Assembly (NCBI GenBank): GCA_000155695.1
Contig: DS990592.1
Span: 3,085,973 to 3,149,972, forward strand
Source of the DNA: Verrucomicrobiia bacterium DG1235
Lineage (GTDB): Bacteria > Verrucomicrobiota > Verrucomicrobiia > Opitutales > Opitutaceae
Direction: 5' to 3'
Length of the DNA: 64,000 nucleotides
Positions within the stretch are counted from its first letter, which is position 1, and each line of letters begins with the position of its first letter. A program made the translations under genes and the position numbers. The notes under the pieces are model-generated. The model did no database searches, was not told where the DNA came from, and saw only the letters and a list, made by a program, of their open reading frames with translations. Of the stretch, positions 35,912-44,249 are shown in pieces.

Positions 35912-36588
35912 TTTCTCCTAGCCGCGATCCTCTCCAAATAAGCCAGCTTCGCCCCCTCGCCGCTCGTCAGGCGCTTCGCCTCTCGCTCCAACCGCAGCGT
36001 ACCCTCCTCCCGCACCAGACAACCCCAGCCTAGCGGCACCTCGTCCAGCCGCTTGAGCACCCCTTCCTCGATTACAAGGTAGCAATAATTCGCCGAGCCA
36101 TACCGCGCTATCCGCGAAAACTTCACCCCGTCCGCCAGCTTCCGCTCGAGCAAGCCCAGCCGCGCCACCAGCCGCCGCCAACGCTCGTGCCTCAGCTCCC
36201 CAAAATCATACTCGTCGTATTCGCGAAACAAGGACACTCCTTGTCGGCACTCCGGCAAATGCGCCCCCAACAACAAACGAAGCTCCTCCACTTCTCCCCG
36301 CAATTCCTCGCTCTCGCGAACCGCCTTCTTCTCCACTCCCGCATCCCGCAAAAAATCCGCCCGACTCTGCTTGCACTCCAAGGCAAACGTATCCCCAAAC
36401 ACGCCCATCCTCCCCGCAGGCTTGTACCCCGCCACATCCACCCGATAAGGCGACAAAGGCAGCCTCACCTCCTTCGCTACCGCTCGACACCCTCGCGTCC
36501 CCAACCACTCGAACGCCAGCCGCTTGAGCTCCAAGTGCGCCCTCGTTTCCCCGCTTTTTGATACGCCCAACAAATTCTCTACAACCAT
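35899..36588 (-). CDS. MmcB-like PD-(D/E)XK nuclease-fold protein
   Basis: 229 residues. The N-terminal half shows a restriction-endonuclease fold in the MmcB style: KEVRLPLSPYRVDVAGY with Asp51, then FALECKQSRADFLRD with Glu71-x-Lys73, the DxExK-type active centre. MmcB is a proposed DNA-repair endonuclease in alphaproteobacteria (family knowledge). A helical insert and a C-terminal region with ANYCYLVIEEG follow. Substrate is unknown; the gene has no repair neighbours. It starts at ATG 36588 and is convergent with uppP. Confidence 0.72.
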   Translation of the reverse strand: MVVENLLGVSKSGETRAHLELKRLAFEWLGTRGCRAVAKEVRLPLSPYRVDVAGYKPAGRMGVFGDTFALECKQSRADFLRDAGVEKKAVRESEELRGEVEELRLLLGAHLPECRQGVSLFREYDEYDFGELRHERWRRLVARLGLLERKLADGVKFSRIARYGSANYCYLVIEEGVLKRLDEVPLGWGCLVREEGTLRLEREAKRLTSGEGAKLAYLERIAARRKSGE

Positions 36589-36707
36589 CCGAACACCCTA
36601 GCGGGCACCCTCCGACATCTACCGCCTCACCCTCCGAAAACCCTACACCAATCTCTCAAATCATCGTCCGACATCCCTCCCTCGCTCTCCCACAAAACAT
36701 AAAACCC

Positions 36708-36744
36708 CATTCGTGAGTATTCGTGCGATTCGTGGGCAAAAAAC
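36708..36744. repeat. ATTCGTG triplicate repeat in purN leader
   Basis: Three copies of ATTCGTG spaced 9-10 bases apart, followed by GGCAAAAAAC, in the 195-base gap upstream of purN. A relative with ATTCGCG occurs at 38339-38362. Confidence 0.7.
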
Positions 36745-36783
36745 TTTGCTTCCAACCATTCACTCTTCAGCCTCCCACAAATC

Positions 36784-37377
36784 ATGAGACTCGGATTCCT
36801 CGCATCGCACGGCGGTTCAAACATGCAAGCCATCCTCGACGGCTGCGCCCAGGGCTCCATCGACGCCACTCCCGCCCTGCTCGTCTGCAACAATCCCAAA
36901 GCCGGAGCCCTCGACCGAGCCGCCAAATCCGGCATGCCCGCCCAAATCCTCAACGGCAAAACTCATCCCGATCCCCCCGCCCTCGACACCGCCATCCTCA
37001 AAGCCCTCCGCGACACCCAAGTCGACCTCGTCATCCTCGCCGGGTACATGAAGAAGATCGGTCCCCAGCTCCTCTCATCTTACCAAAACCGCATCCTCAA
37101 CATCCACCCCGCCCTTCTACCCAAATTCGGCGGACAAGGCATGTTCGGCATGCACGTGCACGAAGCCGTCGTCGCCAGCGGCGAAACCGAATCCGGCGCC
37201 ACCGTCCACCTCATCAACGAAGTCTACGACGAAGGCCCCATCCTCGCCCAAGCCCGCGTCCCCGTCCATACCGACGACACCCCCGAGACCCTCCAGCTCC
37301 GCGTCCTCGCCCAAGAGCACAAGCTCTACCCAGCCACCATCGCCAAAATCGCCTCCGGCCAAATCCAGCTCCCCTAG
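36784..37377 (+). CDS. purN: Phosphoribosylglycinamide formyltransferase (GART)
   Basis: 197 residues. Transfers a formyl group from 10-formyl-tetrahydrofolate to GAR in purine synthesis. Seen: FLASHGGSNMQAILDG (phosphoribosyl binding), the ILNIHPALLPKF motif with catalytic Asn and His, and GATVHLINEVYDEGPIL with the active Asp. Length near E. coli PurN (212). It is not with purF-purM, which lie at 49.4-52.5 kb. The 3' end meets a heptamer repeat shared with the convergent SDR gene. Confidence 0.95.
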   Translation: MRLGFLASHGGSNMQAILDGCAQGSIDATPALLVCNNPKAGALDRAAKSGMPAQILNGKTHPDPPALDTAILKALRDTQVDLVILAGYMKKIGPQLLSSYQNRILNIHPALLPKFGGQGMFGMHVHEAVVASGETESGATVHLINEVYDEGPILAQARVPVHTDDTPETLQLRVLAQEHKLYPATIAKIASGQIQLP

Positions 37378-37382
37378 CTCCC

Positions 37383-37461
37383 CAATTCACCACTCACTAC
37401 TCACTACTCACCACTCGAGCCACTCACCACTCACTACCCACCACTCACTACCCACCACTCC
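37383..37461. repeat. Long CAATT(CAYYACY)n heptamer array
   Basis: About nine or ten heptamers of CACCACT, CACTACT and CACTACC, interrupted once by CGAGC. It begins with CAATT and ends against the TAG stop of the minus-strand SDR gene. Between purN and the SDR gene it fills almost the whole gap. Confidence 0.85.
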
Positions 37462-38231
37462 TAAACCCCCGGCATCACATTCCCGCCGCACACCGGCACG
37501 AAGGCCCCCGTCACGAAGCTCGCCAAGTCCGACGCCAAAAACGCCACCACCTGCGACACCTCCCGATCCGTCCCTCTCCGCCGCAAAGGCACCGACGCCG
37601 AATACCCCTCGTTCTCCTCCGTGCCCGCCTCCCTATCCTGGTCGCTGATCGTCCACCCAGGCGCCACCTGATTCACCGTCACCCCATTCTTCCCGACTTC
37701 GCGCGCGAGCACCCGCAGCACTCCGTCCATTCCCCGTTTTCCGGATACATAGGCCGACATCGTCTCCCCCATTTGCATCGTACACTCCGTGTTAATGCCC
37801 ACATAGCGCCCCCAGCCCTTCTCCACCATTGCCGGAACAAACGCCTTCGAAAGGTGCACGTTCTGCATCACGCAACTGCGAAACTGATCCTCGTAGTCCG
37901 CCAAATCCTCCTCCAGCACGCTCGACCACGGCCACACCTGCGACACCGCGCACGCCACCACGATGTCCGGAGCACCCAGCGCTGCCGCCACCGCGTCCCG
38001 CATCGTGCAAACGCTATCGAAATCCGTCACGTCCCCATTAACTGGATACGCCCGTCGGCCCAATCCCTCAATCTCCACCTTCAGTTCCGCCGCCTTCGTC
38101 TCATTCCCGCGGAAATGCAAAGCCACATCCGCGCCCGCTTCCGCCAGCACCCGCGCGATCACTCTCCCCAACTGCCCCGTAGCCCCCGTCACAAGCGCCA
38201 CCCGACCCGACAAATCAACTGCAATAGCCAT
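37461..38231 (-). CDS. Short-chain dehydrogenase/reductase
   Basis: 256-residue SDR. The nucleotide-binding motif is VALVTGATGQLGRVIA (TGxxxGxG style) and the active site Tyr-Lys is in AYVSGKRG (YxxxK). The residue expected to be the catalytic Ser, 13 before Tyr, is Thr here, which usually still works. The C-terminal VTGAFVPVCGG replaces the common DGG. Substrate unknown; it resembles sugar or 3-oxoacyl type reductases. ATG at 38231; longer frames upstream have no domain. Confidence 0.85.
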   Translation of the reverse strand: MAIAVDLSGRVALVTGATGQLGRVIARVLAEAGADVALHFRGNETKAAELKVEIEGLGRRAYPVNGDVTDFDSVCTMRDAVAAALGAPDIVVACAVSQVWPWSSVLEEDLADYEDQFRSCVMQNVHLSKAFVPAMVEKGWGRYVGINTECTMQMGETMSAYVSGKRGMDGVLRVLAREVGKNGVTVNQVAPGWTISDQDREAGTEENEGYSASVPLRRRGTDREVSQVVAFLASDLASFVTGAFVPVCGGNVMPGV

Positions 38232-38338
38232 CCCCACCCCTAAACCCAATTCTCCATCTCCCGTCAACCCATCCCCAAATCCCCTCAAACCCAAAAACAG
38301 ACCAAAGGCCATCAGGCCGAACCCAGCGCAGGATCAAA

Positions 38339-38362
38339 ATTCGCGTTCATTCGCGGTTAAAA
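38339..38362. repeat. ATTCGCG repeat before the DUF5069 gene
   Basis: ATTCGCGTTCATTCGCGG followed by TTAAAA, two ATTCGCG copies 10 bases apart. Related to the ATTCGTG repeat at 36708-36744. Confidence 0.65.
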
Positions 38363-38416
38363 GAAACACCACCCAAATACACAATCAACCCCCACCCCAC
38401 TTCGTATAAAACAGCC

Positions 38417-38875
38417 ATGACAGCTACATCCAACACCATCAGCTCACTCGCCAAAGACCTCTCCAAGGACTTCCCACGCAGCCCGCGCGAAACGCTCGGC
38501 GGCTACGTCGTCGCCGCTCGCGCCCTCGACAAATGCCGCGCCGTAATCGCCGGCACCAACGACGAGTACCACTTCAATTGTCCGCTGGACAACTACTTCT
38601 TCGGCTTCACCGGCATCGACGGCGAAACCTTCAAAGACTTCGTCGCCACCGGAGCCGACGACGAAGCAGTCGCCGCCTGGGTTATCGAAAACTCCAAGGT
38701 AAAAGACCGCCGCGAAATCATCGCCTGGAACAACAAGATGCGCGACACCCGCCGCAGCGACATGCCCATCGAGCTCCAAGAATTCCTCGAAGGCTACATC
38801 CCCCAATTTATCCCAGCCAACAAAATCGTCCGCGTCTGGTTCGACGTCTACGACATCGAAGAAGGCCGCATCTAA
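38417..38875 (+). CDS. DUF5069 family protein
   Basis: 152-residue cytoplasmic protein of unknown function, found mostly in Verrucomicrobia and related groups. Family features: LAKDLSKDFPRSPRETLGGYVV at the start, RALDKCRAVIAG, and the FFGFTGIDGETFKDFVA block. A hairpin follows the stop. Confidence 0.88.
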   Translation: MTATSNTISSLAKDLSKDFPRSPRETLGGYVVAARALDKCRAVIAGTNDEYHFNCPLDNYFFGFTGIDGETFKDFVATGADDEAVAAWVIENSKVKDRREIIAWNNKMRDTRRSDMPIELQEFLEGYIPQFIPANKIVRVWFDVYDIEEGRI

Positions 38876-38892
38876 AATTCTAGCCATAGGGT

Positions 38893-38916
38893 GCGTCCGC
38901 TCTTCACAGCGGACGC
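38893..38916. terminator. Hairpin after the DUF5069 gene
   Basis: A perfect 9-bp stem (GCGTCCGCT at 38893-38901 with AGCGGACGC at 38908-38916) with a six-base loop. There is no T tract, so it may be a REP-like element or an RNA-end structure rather than a strong terminator. Confidence 0.5.
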
Positions 38917-38965
38917 TATCCCTCACTCCCTTCAACTCGCCTCGAATGCCGACGATGACAGAGGA

Positions 38966-39130
38966 ATGCAAAAGCTCTGCATCTTCGTCTTCATGATCAT
39001 CTTCAGCTACATCGGCTGGTACCTTGGCAGTCTCATCGGCGGATTCATGAGCGCCTTCTTCGTCAGCGGAGCCCTTTCTCTCATCGGAGTTTGGGCAGGC
39101 TGGAAAGTCCACCTTCGCTACCTCGACTAG
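38966..39130 (+). CDS. Small two-helix membrane protein
   Basis: 54 residues with hydrophobic IFVFMIIFSYIGWYLGSLIGG and FVSGALSLIGVWAGWKV, so probably two membrane helices. Function unknown. The ATG at 38966 has GAGGA directly upstream; longer in-frame starts exist but would add an unstructured leader. Confidence 0.65.
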   Translation: MQKLCIFVFMIIFSYIGWYLGSLIGGFMSAFFVSGALSLIGVWAGWKVHLRYLD

Positions 39131-39235
39131 CCTCGATCCGCTCAGCGCTCAGCTCCCGACCGAAGGTTCCATAGTAAGAATGCCACATCCGCCTGAGCCT
39201 CTTGCAAATGCGACGCAAAGGAACACTTTTACCGC

Positions 39236-40102
39236 ATGCCAAAAAAACGCATCATCGTCACAGGTGGCTCGGGCAAAGCCGGCCACTGGATCGTAAAGCA
39301 CCTCGTCGAAGAAGGCTACGATGTCGTCAACGTCGACACCCGCCCCCCAGTTGAGCCGCTCTGCCATACCATCAACGCAGACCTCACCGACCTCGGCCAA
39401 GTCGTCAACGCCTTCTCCCCCTATAATACCGGATCACGCGACCCCTACGTCGGCGTCATCCACATGGCCGCCATTCCGCGCGCCCACGAATTCCCCAACG
39501 AAGAAGTCTTCCGCGTCAATACGCTCTCCACTTACAACGTCCTAGAAGCCTGCGCCCTGCTCGGTATCCAAAAAGTGGTGGTCGCATCCTCCGAATCCTC
39601 CTACGGCATCTGCTTCGCCACCGATTTCTTCGAGCCGCAGTACCTGCCCGTCGACGAAGCCCACCCGCAGCTCCCCGAAGATTCCTACGGCCTCTCCAAG
39701 ATCGTCAACGAAGCCTGCGCCGCCACCTTCCATCGCCGCACCGGCATGCAAGTCATCTCCCTGCGCCTCGGCAACGTCCTCTGCCCAGAAGACCACGCCC
39801 CCACCATCGCACGCTTCAGCCACCCGGAAGACCGCCTGCGCATCCTCTGGTCCTACATCGATTCGCGAGACATCGCTATCGCCTGCCAGCTCGCCATCGA
39901 AAAAGACGGCCTCGGCTGCGAGCCCATCATCCTCGCCGCAGACGACGTCTCCTCAAACCTCGACGCCATGGAGCTCGCCAAAAAGTACCTCCCAGACGTC
40001 ACCGACTTCAAGAAAGAGCTCCCCGGCCGCACCAGCCTTATGGATAGCTCCCGAGCCAAGGAACTGCTCGGTTGGGAGCAAAAACACTTCCTCGAATTTT
40101 AG
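39236..40102 (+). CDS. NAD-dependent epimerase/dehydratase
   Basis: 288-residue extended SDR. The Rossmann motif is IIVTGGSGKAGHWIVKHL (GxxGxxG) and the active Tyr-Lys is in SYGLSKIVNE. VIHMAAIPRAHEF and VVVASSESSYG are also typical. It acts on nucleotide-sugars or similar; the exact substrate is unclear. A strong hairpin follows the stop. Confidence 0.88.
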   Translation: MPKKRIIVTGGSGKAGHWIVKHLVEEGYDVVNVDTRPPVEPLCHTINADLTDLGQVVNAFSPYNTGSRDPYVGVIHMAAIPRAHEFPNEEVFRVNTLSTYNVLEACALLGIQKVVVASSESSYGICFATDFFEPQYLPVDEAHPQLPEDSYGLSKIVNEACAATFHRRTGMQVISLRLGNVLCPEDHAPTIARFSHPEDRLRILWSYIDSRDIAIACQLAIEKDGLGCEPIILAADDVSSNLDAMELAKKYLPDVTDFKKELPGRTSLMDSSRAKELLGWEQKHFLEF

Positions 40103-40145
40103 CGGAAGTATCCAAACTTTCGCTACTAATACACCATCGCATGCA

Positions 40146-40173
40146 AAAGCCGCGGCATTACTGCCGCGGCTTT
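40146..40173. terminator. Shared terminator hairpin
   Basis: A perfect 12-bp stem (AAAGCCGCGGCA with TGCCGCGGCTTT) and a four-base loop, between the epimerase and the convergent VPDSG-CTERM gene. T runs on both strands suggest bidirectional use. Confidence 0.8.
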
Positions 40174-40199
40174 CATGTTTCAGATATCAATACTATCAG

Positions 40200-40790
40200 C
40201 TATACGCCATCACCAGTTTTCATCTGGCGGCGCAAAAGAAAAATAATTCCAACCCCAAGACCAAGCAGGCCTAATGTCGCGCCCGAATCGGGCACTCTAA
40301 GACGATCAGCCTCCACGTAAAGCGCCGCCTCCTTTAAATAATAATCCCCAGACTGCGCTACCACCGAGTAGTCGACGATCCCATCCTGCAAATCAAGAAG
40401 CACGCTATCATTCAATCCAGTCGTGAACCATTCGTAACTATAAGGAGCATTGTAGTGAGAACCATCAACATCCTGCCAATCCCATAAAATCGAGCTGCCG
40501 ACGGACATTCGCACATAATCCCACGTATCCGATTCGTCATCCGCAAACGCGAACTTCACCGTCGCGCTAACGATCTTCATCGTCGTCGGATCAAATCCGT
40601 CATTGAGCAAATTAAAGGTCTTATCCCACCTGCTGCCATGCCAAGAAGCCATATACTGGTAACCACGAGGCGCGTCGCCACCATCATCTGAGCTCCCATC
40701 AACATCGACGTCGACGAAGGAAATCGCGCTCGCCGACGAAATCGCAGCAAGGCCAAGCGTGAATACAAAAAGCTTTTTAAAGGTTTTCAT
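40200..40790 (-). CDS. PEP-CTERM (VPDSG-type) exported protein
   Basis: 196 residues. A signal peptide (MKTFKKLFVFTLGLAAISSASA) leads to an Asp/Trp/Tyr-rich domain and a C-terminal sorting region: VPDSG at about 20-30 residues from the end, a hydrophobic helix (LGLLGLGVGIIFLL) and RRQMK. This is the VPDSG-CTERM variant processed by exosortases, common in Opitutales. No exosortase gene is in the window. The central domain is not recognised. Confidence 0.88.
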   Translation of the reverse strand: MKTFKKLFVFTLGLAAISSASAISFVDVDVDGSSDDGGDAPRGYQYMASWHGSRWDKTFNLLNDGFDPTTMKIVSATVKFAFADDESDTWDYVRMSVGSSILWDWQDVDGSHYNAPYSYEWFTTGLNDSVLLDLQDGIVDYSVVAQSGDYYLKEAALYVEADRLRVPDSGATLGLLGLGVGIIFLLRRQMKTGDGV

Positions 40791-41022
40791 GCAGGTGGTT
40801 TCTATTTTTTGTGGATGTGTACCCGACAAAATCCCGCCATAGGTACTCACCTGTATTCGCCTCGAAGCCCCCAAGCTTAAGCCCCGCGCCTTAAATAGAG
40901 ATCACCTCTCTATCCACCCGCGCTATTACTCTCCAAGGCGATAGACTGAATACTCTACAGCAGAACACCCTGGTCCTTCCTTCCAACCCCGAGAAACTCG
41001 CCCCAATCCCCCCAAACTCCCC

Positions 41023-41961
41023 ATGACTCGCGCCCTCAACCTCCTCTCAAACCTCTTCCCCCTCTGGGTCGCAGCCGCCTGCGCCTACGCCCTCGTCGAC
41101 CCTAGCTGGATCGCCTGGTACCAACGCCCACATATCATCTGGGGACTCTCCATCATCATGCTCGGCATGGGCATCACCCTCAGTGTCAAAGACTTCAAAC
41201 GCGTCGCCACCATGCCCAAAGCCATCGCCGCCGGCGTCGCCGCCCAATTTCTCCTCATGCCCTTCCTCGGCTGGACCATCGGCAAAGCCCTCCAGCTCCC
41301 CACCGACTTTGCCGTCGGACTCATCCTCGTCGCCTGCTGCCCCGGAGGCACCGCCTCAAACGTCGTCGTCTACATCGCCCGAGCAAACATAGCCCTTTCA
41401 GTGCTTATGACCATGTGCTCCACCTCCGTAGCCATCGCCCTCACTCCCCTGCTCACCTCGTATCTAGCCGGTCAATACGTGCCCGTCGACGCCGCTGGAC
41501 TCTTCCTCAGCATGATACAAATCGTACTCGCCCCCGTCGCCATCGGCGTGCTTCTGCACCACATCTTTCCGAAACTGGTCAAAGCTGTCCTTCCCGTCGG
41601 CCCCCTCGTATCCGTCATCGTCATAGCCCTCATCTGCGCCGCCATCCTCGGGCCGCGACGCGACGCCGTCCTTGAATCCGGCCTGCAGATGCTCATCGCC
41701 GTCGTGCTCCTCCACTCCGCAGCCTTCACCTCCGGCTACCTCTTCGCTCGTATCCTCGGATATGATACGATAATCCGGCGAACCATCTCCATAGAAGTCG
41801 GCATGCAGAATTCTGGTCTCGCCACCGCCCTCGCCACCAAACACTTCGCTGCCACACCCCTCACCGCCGTACCCGGCGCCATCTCCGCCGTTATGCACTC
41901 TGTCATCGGCTCCATCATCGCCGCCTACTGGCGCCTCAAATCCAACAAACCAACTTCCTAA
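41023..41961 (+). CDS. Bile acid:sodium symporter (BASS) family transporter
   Basis: 312-residue membrane protein with about nine or ten helices. Family hallmarks: LGMGITLSVKDFKRV, the LVACCPGGTASNVVVYIA crossing segment with GGTASN, and SIEVGMQNSGLATALA with the ExGxQNxxLA motif. BASS proteins take up organic anions with Na+; here possibly pantothenate, pyruvate or similar (unknown). ATG at 41023. Confidence 0.93.
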   Translation: MTRALNLLSNLFPLWVAAACAYALVDPSWIAWYQRPHIIWGLSIIMLGMGITLSVKDFKRVATMPKAIAAGVAAQFLLMPFLGWTIGKALQLPTDFAVGLILVACCPGGTASNVVVYIARANIALSVLMTMCSTSVAIALTPLLTSYLAGQYVPVDAAGLFLSMIQIVLAPVAIGVLLHHIFPKLVKAVLPVGPLVSVIVIALICAAILGPRRDAVLESGLQMLIAVVLLHSAAFTSGYLFARILGYDTIIRRTISIEVGMQNSGLATALATKHFAATPLTAVPGAISAVMHSVIGSIIAAYWRLKSNKPTS

Positions 41962-42075
41962 GCATCCTCAATCCGTCGCCCTCGTAGGGTTTGACCTCTT
42001 GACGGGCGTAGCTCGCAGAGCGAAGACTGTTGATCCAGACCGCAACGCCAAAAACTCTACCCCAACCACTCCCAC

Positions 42076-42104
42076 AAAAAGAGACCCGCCTTTCAGCGGG
42101 TCTC
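42076..42104 (-). terminator. Rho-independent terminator after hflC
   Basis: On the minus strand GAGACCCGC pairs with GCGGGTCTC (9 bp) around a six-base loop and is followed by TTTTT. It lies 35 bases after the hflC stop. Confidence 0.85.
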
Positions 42105-42139
42105 CAAATTTCAAATACAGAGATTTCCAACTCTACTCG

Positions 42140-43102
42140 CTACTTCGCATCGATATCCTTCAAATACTTAAAGAGCTCGCTATCGGTAGTTAGAATCAAT
42201 GTCGTATCGCCCTTCAATACCGACTCGTAAGCTTCGAGCGACTTGATAAACTCGTAGAACTCCACCGCCGCCGGCGACTGATTATACGCATTCGCGTAAA
42301 TCTCAGTAGCGCGGGCATCCGCTCTACCGCGAATCTCTAGCACAGTCCGATACGCCTCAGATTCAATCTCCTGCAAGTCGCGACCGCGCTTACCAGTAAT
42401 CTTAGCCGCCTCGCCCGCGCCCTCAGAACGGAAACGCTCCGCAATCTGCTTACGCTCCGAAATCATACGCTGAAAGATGCTACGCTCCACGCTCTCATGA
42501 TAATTGATCCGCTTGAAACGCAGATCCAAAAGCTCAATCCCAAAACCGGTCAACTCCTCCGCCGCAGACGCGAAGATCTCTTGCTCCACCGCAACCTTAC
42601 CCTTGGTGATCGACTGCAAAATGCCAATCCCGCCGGACGACTCCGAAACGATACTCGCGTCCGGATTCGGCGCCCGGTCCTTCGTCGAACGAATCACCTC
42701 CACCAAGTCATGCTTCGCGATCGCACCCAAGGTCGCCGAACGCAAAATATCATCCAGACGAGACTGAGCGCTGCGCTCGTCGCGCAAACGGAGGAAATAC
42801 TGTTTCGGGTCAACGATCTGCCAACGAGCAAAAGTATCCACCTCGATATAGGTCTTATCCTTTGTAGGCATTTCCGTTGCCGGACCATCCCAGTCAAGTA
42901 TCCGCCTTTCAATTACGTTTGGCTTCTGCACAAACGGAATCATAAAATGCAACCCGGCCTCGTCAACCGGCTCGCCTACCACCTCACCAAACTGAGTGAT
43001 GATCACCTGTTCGGTTTCCTTCACCGTGTAGAGTGAATTGTATCCAACAATCGCGACTGCCAGAATTACTACTATCGAAAGAAATTGCGCTATCTGCTTC
43101 AT
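42140..43102 (-). CDS. hflC: HflC, membrane SPFH protein
   Basis: 320-residue stomatin/prohibitin-type protein. With HflK it forms a large complex controlling the FtsH protease. One N-terminal membrane helix (FLSIVVILAVAIVGYNSLY), then the SPFH domain (TEQVIITQFGEVVG, GLHFMIPFVQ, DWDGPATEMPTKDKTYIEVD) and a C-terminal helical part with ARATEIYANAYNQSPAAVEFYEF. It follows hflK on the same strand with 25 bases between; a terminator comes after it. Confidence 0.93.
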   Translation of the reverse strand: MKQIAQFLSIVVILAVAIVGYNSLYTVKETEQVIITQFGEVVGEPVDEAGLHFMIPFVQKPNVIERRILDWDGPATEMPTKDKTYIEVDTFARWQIVDPKQYFLRLRDERSAQSRLDDILRSATLGAIAKHDLVEVIRSTKDRAPNPDASIVSESSGGIGILQSITKGKVAVEQEIFASAAEELTGFGIELLDLRFKRINYHESVERSIFQRMISERKQIAERFRSEGAGEAAKITGKRGRDLQEIESEAYRTVLEIRGRADARATEIYANAYNQSPAAVEFYEFIKSLEAYESVLKGDTTLILTTDSELFKYLKDIDAK

Positions 43103-43127
43103 GCTATGCGTCTCCTTAAAAATTCAA

Positions 43128-44111
43128 TTAGTTGTTGGGAGTGAGCTGCAAGAGCGGCAATACCGAGCTGGCATCGCTATCGAGCACAATCTTCTTTTCT
43201 ATGCCGGAAACCACTTCCTGCATCGTCTCCAAATAAATGCGACGCTTCGTCACCTCAGGAGCCTTGACGTACTCGGTCAACATCGCCTCAAATCGAGCCA
43301 CATCACCTTGCGCCTCGTTCACGCGCTTGAGAGCATAACCCTCCGCTTCCTGTATCGCCTGATTCGCCAAGCCGCCCGCACGCGGGATCACCTTGTTGTA
43401 TTCACCATTCGCTACATTGATCAGATTCTCACGCTCCTGCTGAGCCTGATTCACCTCGTTGAAAGACGGGCGCACATCATCCGGAGGATTAACATTCTGC
43501 AATTGCACCAAATCGATGCTGAGCCCGAGCTCATACCTATCAACCAAGGTCTGCATCATGCGCAGCGCCTCGATCGCTATCTCCTGACGGCCTACCGTGA
43601 TCACCTCGTCAACCGTGCGATCCCCGACAACCGTGCGCATCACAGACTCCGAGATATCCCGCAGCGTGTCCTTGGGATCTCGCACCTCGAAAAGAAATTG
43701 TTTCGGATCTTGGATACGGTACTGCACGATCCACTCCACCGTCGCAGCGTTCAAATCTCCCGTCACCATGCTACGCTCAAGCGACTGCTCCCGGCGACTT
43801 GACGAATACTGGCTCCGATCCGTCGCGCCTTGAGTCGCGAAGCCAAACTCCTGCTTGAGCTGGCGTTGCACCTGCACAACCGAAACCTGGTCGATGCCAA
43901 ACGGCATCTTGAAATGAAGTCCCGGATCGACCGTATCAGTGTACTTTCCGAAACGAAGCACCACCCCCTGCGACTCGGCAGGAACGGTATAAACACTTGA
44001 AAAGCCCGCCCAGATAAGGAGCACGACTATCACTATTCCAAACAATCCGCCGAACTGACCCTTCAGGTTCCTGAAGCTGTCCGGCACGTTGATTTCTATT
44101 CTATCGGCCAT
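43128..44111 (-). CDS. hflK: HflK, membrane SPFH protein
   Basis: 327-residue partner of HflC. A short polar N-terminus, one membrane helix (GGLFGIVIVVLLIWAGFSSVY), then SPFH features: GVVLRFGKYTDTVDPGLHFKMPFGID and DLVQLQNVNPPDDVRPSFNEV, typical of HflK. ATG at 44111 is preferred as GGGGGT lies upstream at good distance; a GTG at 44126 is possible. Divergent from the large cytochrome-containing gene at 44250. Confidence 0.94.
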   Translation of the reverse strand: MADRIEINVPDSFRNLKGQFGGLFGIVIVVLLIWAGFSSVYTVPAESQGVVLRFGKYTDTVDPGLHFKMPFGIDQVSVVQVQRQLKQEFGFATQGATDRSQYSSSRREQSLERSMVTGDLNAATVEWIVQYRIQDPKQFLFEVRDPKDTLRDISESVMRTVVGDRTVDEVITVGRQEIAIEALRMMQTLVDRYELGLSIDLVQLQNVNPPDDVRPSFNEVNQAQQERENLINVANGEYNKVIPRAGGLANQAIQEAEGYALKRVNEAQGDVARFEAMLTEYVKAPEVTKRRIYLETMQEVVSGIEKKIVLDSDASSVLPLLQLTPNN

Positions 44112-44249
44112 GCGTCCGATACTCACCCCCTGATAAATCGGCGCAACGTATTTCGGTCCTCATATGCCCACCCCATTCGACGACGCCCTATAACTTTCGC
44201 TATTGATCCCATTAGAAGCCCTTACCATCGTCCGCTCAAACCAAGAAAC

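Noticed and set aside
37383-37461. CRISPR-like array
   Set aside because: Units are 7 bases, tandem without spacers, and no cas genes are in the window.
36723-38243. Arg/Pro-rich frame spanning purN and the SDR gene
   Set aside because: It crosses two well-supported genes and the heptamer array; composition is typical of a shadow frame.
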